Below are positions 7,910 to 12,699 of a stretch of 14,548 bases of DNA, piece after piece (positions within the stretch are counted from its first letter, which is position 1; every line of letters begins with the position of its first letter). Below the pieces are notes generated by a model. The model did no database searches. It worked only from the letters and a program-made list of their open reading frames with translations, and had not been told where the DNA came from. Source of the stretch: Treponema sp. (GTDB lineage Bacteria > Spirochaetota > Spirochaetia > Treponematales > Treponemataceae); assembly GCA_012513125.1 (NCBI GenBank), contig JAAZCS010000185.1:1-14548 (forward strand), written 5' to 3'. Both the position numbers and the translations under genes were made by a program.

Positions 7910-7978
7910 AATGAGCTGGGCGTTCATTCAATTTCCTAACAGAATGTGTTGTTGGAAAATAGGATGAGCGCCTTTTTT
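7910..7978 (+). promoter_or_regulatory. carA leader attenuator (intrinsic terminator with competing upstream hairpin)
   Basis: GGCGTTCAT (7919-7927) pairs over nine positions, one of them G-U, with ATGAGCGCC (7964-7972), which is directly followed by six T (7973-7978). Inside, TTTCC (7932-7936) pairs with GGAAA (7954-7958) and AACA (7938-7941) with TGTT (7950-7953), so the whole segment forms one long terminator hairpin before the carA start. Upstream, AATGAGC (7910-7916) can pair with GTTCATT (7922-7928), using the same bases as the terminator's 5' arm. Two mutually exclusive folds in the leader of a biosynthetic gene indicate transcription attenuation. I do not recognise a known riboswitch or the PyrR-binding loop; the signal (arginine, pyrimidine, RNA-binding protein or leader translation) is unknown. 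Confidence 0.65.
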
Positions 7979-7995
7979 GAAAGAAATGAGGTTCT

Positions 7996-9294
7996 ATGAA
8001 TAAAGCTGTTTTGCTACTTGCAAATGGGCAAGTTTTTGAAGGAAATGGATTTGGTGCTTCTGGCTGTATAATTGGAGAAGCGGTTTTTACAACAGGTATG
8101 ACAGGTTATTTGGAAACACTAACAGATCCAAGTTATTATGGTCAAATTGTTACTCAAACTTTTCCGCTGATTGGAAATTATGGAGTTATTCATCCTGATT
8201 TTGAAAGTGAGAAAAGTCATGTTCGTGGTTATATAGTGCGTGATTTTTGTGATAAACCTTCGAATTTCCGCTGTGAAGGAGATTTGGATTCATTCTTAAA
8301 ATCAAATCAAATAATTGGACTTTGCGGAATAGACACAAGAAAATTAACAAAGGTATTACGAGAAGCCGGAGTTATGAACGGAATGTTAATTTCTGGAGAT
8401 AGTGCTGAAGCAAAAGACGCGTTTGATTCACTAAATGATAAAAATAAAAAAGACGCATTAATACAACAAATAAAATCTTATACAATAAAAGATGCTGTAA
8501 AAACAGTAACTTGCAATGCAGTCAAAATTGAAGAATCTGCAGATGTTGTTTTTGAAACTAGTGCAAAGTATAGAGCAGTTCCAGTTACAAAAGATGGACT
8601 TAAGGTTAATGATGAAAATGAAGCTATGAAAAATGGCAAAGGCAAACGTGTTGTTCTTTGGGATTTTGGGGCAAAAGCGAATATTCGTAGGGAATTGCTA
8701 AAACGCGGTGTTGAAGTAATCACAGTAAAATGTGATACAAAAGCATCAGAAATATTAAAATTGAATACTGATGGGGTTATGCTGTCAAATGGACCGGGTG
8801 ATCCTTCTGAAAATGTAGAGATAATTACAGAGATTAAGAAAATTTGTGATAGTGGAATTCCTGTTTTTGGAATCTGCCTAGGACATCAGATGTTAGCTTT
8901 GGCTCAAGGGGCAAAAACCTTGAAATTAAAATATGGACATCGTGGTGGAAATCAACCGGTAAAACAGCTTTCTACTGGAAGAGTTTATATTACAAGCCAA
9001 AATCATGGATATGCTGTTGATAATGATTCATTGCCAAATAACGTAGAATTAAGCTTTGTAAATACTAATGATGGAACTTGCGAAGGAATCACTTATACAA
9101 ATATTCCAGCTTTTAGTGTTCAATTTCACCCAGAAGCAAGTGGTGGACCGCTAGACACAAACTTTTTGTTTGATGATTTTATTAATCTTATTAATAATCC
9201 AAAGTTATTTAAGGATTATAAGCAGAATTTTGAGCGTGTAGATGCTATCAGTTATTTTAATAGCACTATTAAAAAGACAAAAGAAGCAAACTAA
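7996..9294 (+). CDS. carA: Carbamoyl-phosphate synthase small (glutaminase) subunit
   Basis: Hydrolyses glutamine and passes ammonia to CarB for carbamoyl phosphate, the shared precursor of arginine and pyrimidines. The N-terminal CarA domain is clear (GEAVFTTGMTGYLETLTDPSY, GIDTRKLTKVLREAG). The class I glutamine amidotransferase domain begins near residue 218 with VVLWDFGAKANI and carries GICLGHQMLA with nucleophile Cys294, then FHPEAS with His378 and Glu380. At 432 residues it is longer than usual (about 355-385): a low-complexity insert of roughly 25 or more residues lies around 163-216 between the domains, and a polar tail extends past about 400. GAGG at 7988-7991 is only four bases from the ATG. 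carB does not follow; an intrinsic terminator does, so carB must be elsewhere. Confidence 0.95.
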   Translation: MNKAVLLLANGQVFEGNGFGASGCIIGEAVFTTGMTGYLETLTDPSYYGQIVTQTFPLIGNYGVIHPDFESEKSHVRGYIVRDFCDKPSNFRCEGDLDSFLKSNQIIGLCGIDTRKLTKVLREAGVMNGMLISGDSAEAKDAFDSLNDKNKKDALIQQIKSYTIKDAVKTVTCNAVKIEESADVVFETSAKYRAVPVTKDGLKVNDENEAMKNGKGKRVVLWDFGAKANIRRELLKRGVEVITVKCDTKASEILKLNTDGVMLSNGPGDPSENVEIITEIKKICDSGIPVFGICLGHQMLALAQGAKTLKLKYGHRGGNQPVKQLSTGRVYITSQNHGYAVDNDSLPNNVELSFVNTNDGTCEGITYTNIPAFSVQFHPEASGGPLDTNFLFDDFINLINNPKLFKDYKQNFERVDAISYFNSTIKKTKEAN

Positions 9295-9312
9295 ATTAAT
9301 TTTTTTTATAAA

Positions 9313-9346
9313 GCACCTTGAGAAATTCCTTGGGGTGCATTTTTTT
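9313..9346 (+). terminator. Intrinsic terminator of carA
   Basis: GCACCTTGAG (9313-9322) pairs with CTTGGGGTGC (9329-9338) over ten positions, three of them G-U, around a six-base loop. Seven T follow at 9340-9346. It lies 18 bases after the carA stop and before the cysK promoter, so the two genes are separate transcription units. Confidence 0.85.
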
Positions 9347-9355
9347 AGTTAAATA

Positions 9356-9374
9356 ACCTATTGACGGAGTAGGT
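9356..9374. promoter_or_regulatory. cysK operator dyad 1 (ACCTA-N9-TAGGT)
   Basis: A 19-base inverted repeat, ACCTA and TAGGT around nine bases, whose spacer starts with the -35 box TTGACG. A protein bound here would block the promoter. It has the same arm sequence and spacing as the second dyad at 9396-9414. The ACC...GGT arms recall sites of Rrf2-family regulators (IscR, CymR), which often control cysteine genes, but that assignment is inference. Confidence 0.65.
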
Positions 9375-9389
9375 ATAAGATGTTATAAA
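9361..9389 (+). promoter_or_regulatory. Promoter of cysK
   Basis: TTGACG (9361-9366) and TATAAA (9384-9389) are 17 bases apart, each five of six to consensus. Transcription should start near 9396, inside operator dyad 2. Confidence 0.7.
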
Positions 9390-9395
9390 TAATAA

Positions 9396-9414
9396 ACCTA
9401 TGTTGTAAGTAGGT
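9396..9414. promoter_or_regulatory. cysK operator dyad 2 (ACCTA-N9-TAGGT)
   Basis: Second copy of the ACCTA-N9-TAGGT inverted repeat, covering the predicted transcription start. Its centre is 40 bases from that of dyad 1, about four helical turns, so two bound dimers would sit on the same face of the DNA. The spacers of the two copies differ (TTGACGGAG and TGTTGTAAG), which argues that the arms are selected. Confidence 0.65.
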
Positions 9415-9422
9415 AAAAAAAC

Positions 9423-9428
9423 AAGGAG
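9423..9428 (+). promoter_or_regulatory. Ribosome binding site of cysK
   Basis: AAGGAG six bases before the ATG at 9435, the strongest Shine-Dalgarno sequence in the window. Confidence 0.8.
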
Positions 9429-9434
9429 CTTATT

Positions 9435-10367
9435 ATGTCGAACGTATTTACATCAGCAGACCAGTTGATTGGTCATACCCCACTTTTGGAACTATCTCAT
9501 TTGGAGAAAGAATTTAATTTAGATGCAAAGATTATTGCAAAAGTTGAATATTTTAATCCATCTGGAAGCGTAAAAGATAGAATTGCTTTTGCAATGATTG
9601 AAGATGCGGAGAAATCTGGAAAACTGAAAAAAGATTTTACAATAATTGAACCAACTTCCGGTAACACTGGCATAGGATTGGCAAGTGTTGCAGCTGCAAA
9701 AGGGTATAAAATCATTATTGTTATGCCAGAAACTATGAGTGTAGAACGTCGACAATTAATGAAAGCATATGGAGCAGAGCTTGTTTTGACAGATGGTTCA
9801 AAAGGAATGAAAGGTGCAATTGCTAAAGCCGAAGAATTATCAAAAAGTATTTCTAAAAGCATTATTCTTGGTCAGTTTGTAAATCCTGCAAATCCTGCAA
9901 TTCATGAAAAAACAACTGGACCTGAGATTTATAACGATTTAGATGGAAATGTTGATGTTTTTGTTGCTGGGGTAGGAACTGGTGGTACTATTACTGGGGT
10001 TGGACATTATTTGAAGTCAAAGAATAAGAATATAAAAATAATAGCGGTTGAACCCTCATCATCCGCAGTTTTGTCTACTGGAGTGTCAGGATGTCATAAG
10101 ATTCAAGGAATTGAGGCTGGATTCGTTCCAGAGATTTTAGATACTAAGATTTATGATGAAATTGTTACTGTAGAAAATGAAGATGCTTTTAAAACTGGAA
10201 AACTAATTGCAAAAAAAGAAGGAATTCTTACGGGAATTTCTTCTGGTGCAACTGTGTGGGCTGCTATAAGTGTTGCAAAAAGACCGGAGTTTAAGGGAAA
10301 GAATATCGTTGTATTATTACCAGATGCAGGGGATAGATATTTTAGCACACCCTTGTTTGCTGATTAG
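9435..10367 (+). CDS. cysK: Cysteine synthase (O-acetylserine sulfhydrylase)
   Basis: PLP enzyme that makes cysteine from O-acetylserine and sulfide in the cytoplasm. The 310 residues equal the family length. Seen in order: IGHTPLLEL (12-20); NPSGSVKDR (41-49) with the PLP Schiff-base Lys47; TSGNTG (74-79), the substrate loop; GVGTGGTITG (179-188), the phosphate-binding loop; HKIQGIEAGF (221-230); and GISSGA (267-272), which holds the pyridine nitrogen. The motif set is CysK-type rather than cystathionine beta-synthase, and no CBS domain follows. It is monocistronic: terminator before it, convergent cls after it. Its promoter is overlaid by two inverted repeats, so tight repression is likely. 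No cysE or transport gene is adjacent. Confidence 0.95.
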   Translation: MSNVFTSADQLIGHTPLLELSHLEKEFNLDAKIIAKVEYFNPSGSVKDRIAFAMIEDAEKSGKLKKDFTIIEPTSGNTGIGLASVAAAKGYKIIIVMPETMSVERRQLMKAYGAELVLTDGSKGMKGAIAKAEELSKSISKSIILGQFVNPANPAIHEKTTGPEIYNDLDGNVDVFVAGVGTGGTITGVGHYLKSKNKNIKIIAVEPSSSAVLSTGVSGCHKIQGIEAGFVPEILDTKIYDEIVTVENEDAFKTGKLIAKKEGILTGISSGATVWAAISVAKRPEFKGKNIVVLLPDAGDRYFSTPLFAD

Positions 10368-10375
10368 CCAATATT

Positions 10376-10450
10376 AAAAAAAATCTACACTAATGGAGAG
10401 AATATTCTGAAAACTCTTCCAATCATTCTTTTTATTAGTGGGATTTTTTT
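10376..10450. terminator. Possible bidirectional terminator between cysK and cls
   Basis: CACTAAT (10388-10394) pairs with ATTAGTG (10434-10440), and GGAGAG (10395-10400) with CTCTTCC (10414-10420) with one bulged base, leaving an unpaired stretch of 13 bases in one arm. Eight A lie on the left (10376-10383) and seven T on the right (10444-10450), so both cls (leftward) and cysK (rightward) transcripts would end in a hairpin plus U-run. Most of it is inside the 3' end of cls. The internal asymmetry makes it weaker than the carA terminator. Confidence 0.5.
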
Positions 10451-11968
10451 GTATTGTTCAATTGTAAATTCACTGCAATCATTTAGCGTATTTTCAAAAT
10501 CAGTTTTTATTTCATTAATGACTTTCGATTTGTAGATAAAAGTTCCGCACTCAAAATGATGGAAAAAACTTCTGTAATCTAGGTTTGCGGATCCAACAGT
10601 TGCAATTTTATCATCAGAAATAAATGTCTTTGCGTGGATAAAACCTTTTTCATAGCAGAATACTTTAACTGAATTTTCGATAAGATTTTTAATAAAAGTT
10701 CTTCCAATACAAAAAGTAATCAAGTGATCAGGTTTTTTAGGAACTATCAATATGACATTTACTCCTTTTTTGGCAGCAAAAATTAATGATTCTTTTATTT
10801 GATAGTCCAGAATGACATATGGTGTTGTGATGTATAAATATTGTCTCGAATTCTCAATAACATAATTGTAAACATCTTCAGCAATATCTTCATTGTTGTA
10901 TGCATCATCATCATACGGAATTAAAAGACCATCGGGTTCGTATGTTTTACTAGGAATGATATTCAAATATTTGTTAAAATCATCAGAAATTTTCATATTT
11001 GAAATATTCCATGTTTGTAAGAACATATTTGTAAAATTCTGAACTGCGGAACCTTCAATTTTAATAAAATTGTCTTTCCAATAAGGAAATCTGTTTTCTC
11101 CGACATTAAAATATTGATTGGCTAGATTAAGACCGCCTGTATAGCCTATTTCGCCATCTATAATGACTATTTTTCTATGATCACGATTATTTTGCTGTGT
11201 CGAAAAGAATGGTATTAGTGGCAAGAAAACTTTTGCTTTTATGCCAAGAGAATTCAGATATTTTACATATCTTTTAGTGGATGTCATTAATGAACCCAAT
11301 GCATCATAAAGAATACGCACCTCAACACCTTCAGAAACTTTTTGTTGCAAAACTTCTAATAGCAAAAGCCAAGATTCATCAATGTTGATAATAAAGAATT
11401 CAAGAAAAATGAATTTTTTTGCAGATTTTAGAGTGTTAAGAAATTTTAAATAAAAATCTTCACCACAAGAATAATATTCTAATTGATTATTAATATGGGG
11501 TTTGTTGGCACTTTGTTTTAATAAATAATAGCCGATTCCCTGTACTTCTGGAAATGATTCTAAGATTTTTAGTGAATTTTCATCATTTGCAATATATTCG
11601 TTTGTTTTCTTTTTGAGTTTTTCAAGTTTTGACCTTAGAAGAAGACCACCGCTATTGATATGATAGAGAATATAACAAGCTAATCCAAAAATAGGCATGA
11701 TTAATACTGGCAAAAGCCAAGCAAGTTTATATTCGTTTTTTCCTTGTATATTGGATAAATAGATAAAGAAAAGCAATGTAATGACAACATTACCACCGAT
11801 AAAATATTCAATATAAGGTTCTAGCTTTAATAAAATAAGAAATGAAAAAACTATTTGTGCAATTAATAAAAGGGCAATAATTACGACTCTGCTGTATACG
11901 CTTTGTTTTATTGCCCTTTTTACTTTTTTGTCTTTTATATATTTGTAGTTAAAATCCTCTTCGTTCAT
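10385..11968 (-). CDS. cls: Cardiolipin synthase (phospholipase D family)
   Basis: Condenses two phosphatidylglycerols to cardiolipin at the inner membrane. The 527-residue protein has hydrophobic segments at about 28-47, 59-72 and 82-103, then two phospholipase D catalytic motifs: DHRKIVIID with His264, Lys266 and Asp271, followed by GYTGGLNLANQY; and HAKTFISDDKIATVGSANLD with His445, Lys447 and Asp452. The order and the spacing of about 180 residues match bacterial Cls. It is slightly longer than usual, mainly at the N-terminus. The gene starts 34 bases after the rubrerythrin stop on the same strand and has no clear Shine-Dalgarno sequence, so it may be read from the rubrerythrin promoter, or from a weak one at TATAAA just upstream. 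Other PLD-type phosphatidyltransferases are possible but less likely. Confidence 0.92.
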   Translation of the reverse strand: MNEEDFNYKYIKDKKVKRAIKQSVYSRVVIIALLLIAQIVFSFLILLKLEPYIEYFIGGNVVITLLFFIYLSNIQGKNEYKLAWLLPVLIMPIFGLACYILYHINSGGLLLRSKLEKLKKKTNEYIANDENSLKILESFPEVQGIGYYLLKQSANKPHINNQLEYYSCGEDFYLKFLNTLKSAKKFIFLEFFIINIDESWLLLLEVLQQKVSEGVEVRILYDALGSLMTSTKRYVKYLNSLGIKAKVFLPLIPFFSTQQNNRDHRKIVIIDGEIGYTGGLNLANQYFNVGENRFPYWKDNFIKIEGSAVQNFTNMFLQTWNISNMKISDDFNKYLNIIPSKTYEPDGLLIPYDDDAYNNEDIAEDVYNYVIENSRQYLYITTPYVILDYQIKESLIFAAKKGVNVILIVPKKPDHLITFCIGRTFIKNLIENSVKVFCYEKGFIHAKTFISDDKIATVGSANLDYRSFFHHFECGTFIYKSKVINEIKTDFENTLNDCSEFTIEQYKKIPLIKRMIGRVFRIFSPLV

Positions 11969-12002
11969 AAATAAGGTTTATAACAAATAAAGATGAATTA
12001 AA

Positions 12003-12539
12003 CTAGTAGTTAGTTGCTTCGATTTGGAAATAGCTTTTTGGATGTACACAAACTGGGCAAACTTCAGGAGCTTTTTTTCCAACAACAATGTGTCCACAGT
12101 TGCGACATTGCCAAATTGAATCTCCATCGCTACTGAAAACTACTTCGTCTTCAATGTTCTTTAATAATTTGCGATATCTTTCTTCATGGTGTTTTTCGAT
12201 TGCTCCAACCATTTCAAAAAGTTTTGCAATGTAAGCAAAGCCTTCTTCTTTTGCTGTTTTTGCAAATGAACTATACATATCTGTCCATTCGTAGTTTTCA
12301 CCTTCTGCAGCAGCTTTCAAATTTTCAACAGTAGTACCAATATCACCGTTTAATAATTTGAACCACATTTTTGCATGTTCTTTTTCATTTCCTGCAGTTT
12401 CTTCAAAAATTGCGGCAATTTGTTCATAACCGTCTTTTTTAGCTTTGCTTGCGAAATAAGTGTATTTATTACGAGCCATTGATTCGCCAGCAAAAGCTGT
12501 TTGTAGATTCTGTTCTGTTTTTGTTCCTTTTAATTCCAT
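12003..12539 (-). CDS. rbr: Rubrerythrin
   Basis: Cytoplasmic non-haem iron peroxidase that reduces hydrogen peroxide in anaerobes. The 178-residue protein has the two expected parts. The N-terminal four-helix diiron domain (about 1-135) shows [12 protein letters not shown] with Glu19, NEKEHA with Glu52 and His55, and [10 protein letters not shown] with Glu115 and His118. The C-terminal rubredoxin-like domain (about 142-173) has CRNC (145, 148) and CPVC (161, 164) binding one iron. All ligands appear present. AGGAGA lies six bases before the ATG. A PerR-type box sits just upstream, so induction by peroxide is likely. Cls follows after 34 bases and may be co-transcribed. Confidence 0.96.
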   Translation of the reverse strand: MELKGTKTEQNLQTAFAGESMARNKYTYFASKAKKDGYEQIAAIFEETAGNEKEHAKMWFKLLNGDIGTTVENLKAAAEGENYEWTDMYSSFAKTAKEEGFAYIAKLFEMVGAIEKHHEERYRKLLKNIEDEVVFSSDGDSIWQCRNCGHIVVGKKAPEVCPVCVHPKSYFQIEATNY

Positions 12540-12545
12540 AATTAT

Positions 12546-12551
12546 TCTCCT
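12546..12551 (-). promoter_or_regulatory. Ribosome binding site of rubrerythrin
   Basis: AGGAGA on the minus strand, six bases before the ATG at 12539. Confidence 0.75.
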
Positions 12552-12554
12552 AAA

Positions 12555-12569
12555 TTGTAATGATTACAA
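12555..12569. promoter_or_regulatory. PerR/Fur-type box upstream of rubrerythrin
   Basis: TTGTAATGATTACAA is a perfect 7-1-7 inverted repeat. It differs from the PerR consensus TTATAATNATTATAA only at the third base of each arm. It lies between the rubrerythrin start and the likely -10 region (TATAAT, 12580-12585 on the minus strand), where a repressor would act. A degenerate second copy, ATATTATTATTATAA at 12572-12586, overlaps that -10; in such AT-rich DNA it may be chance. Other Fur-family proteins (Fur, Zur) bind similar sites, but the target gene favours PerR. Confidence 0.7.
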
Positions 12570-12647
12570 AAATATTATTATTATAAATATATATTACTTT
12601 AAAAAAAAAACAAGCAGAATTTCAAGTTATTTTCGCATTTTCTAGCG

Positions 12648-12676
12648 TTGACAATCAAACTTAAGATGTTTAACAT
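12648..12676 (+). promoter_or_regulatory. Promoter of the Hsp70-domain/acidic membrane protein gene
   Basis: TTGACA (12648-12653), a full match, is 17 bases from TAACAT (12671-12676). The start would be near 12683, giving a leader of about 17 bases with GGAG (12691-12694) five bases before the ATG. Confidence 0.65.
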
Positions 12677-12699
12677 ATAAGAAATCAATTGGAGAAATT

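Noticed and set aside
8478..9862. Minus-strand open frames opposite carA and cysK (8478-8723, 9497-9862)
   Set aside because: They overlap well-identified genes with intact catalytic motifs and have no homology or start signals of their own.
12572..12586. Second PerR box upstream of rubrerythrin
   Set aside because: Twelve of fourteen arm positions fit, but the stretch is pure A/T and overlaps the -10 region, so I keep it only as a comment on the clear box at 12555-12569.
12601..12610. Run of ten A as a terminator or slippage site
   Set aside because: No GC-rich stem adjoins it on either strand; it lies between divergent genes, where a terminator is not expected. It may merely curve the promoter DNA.
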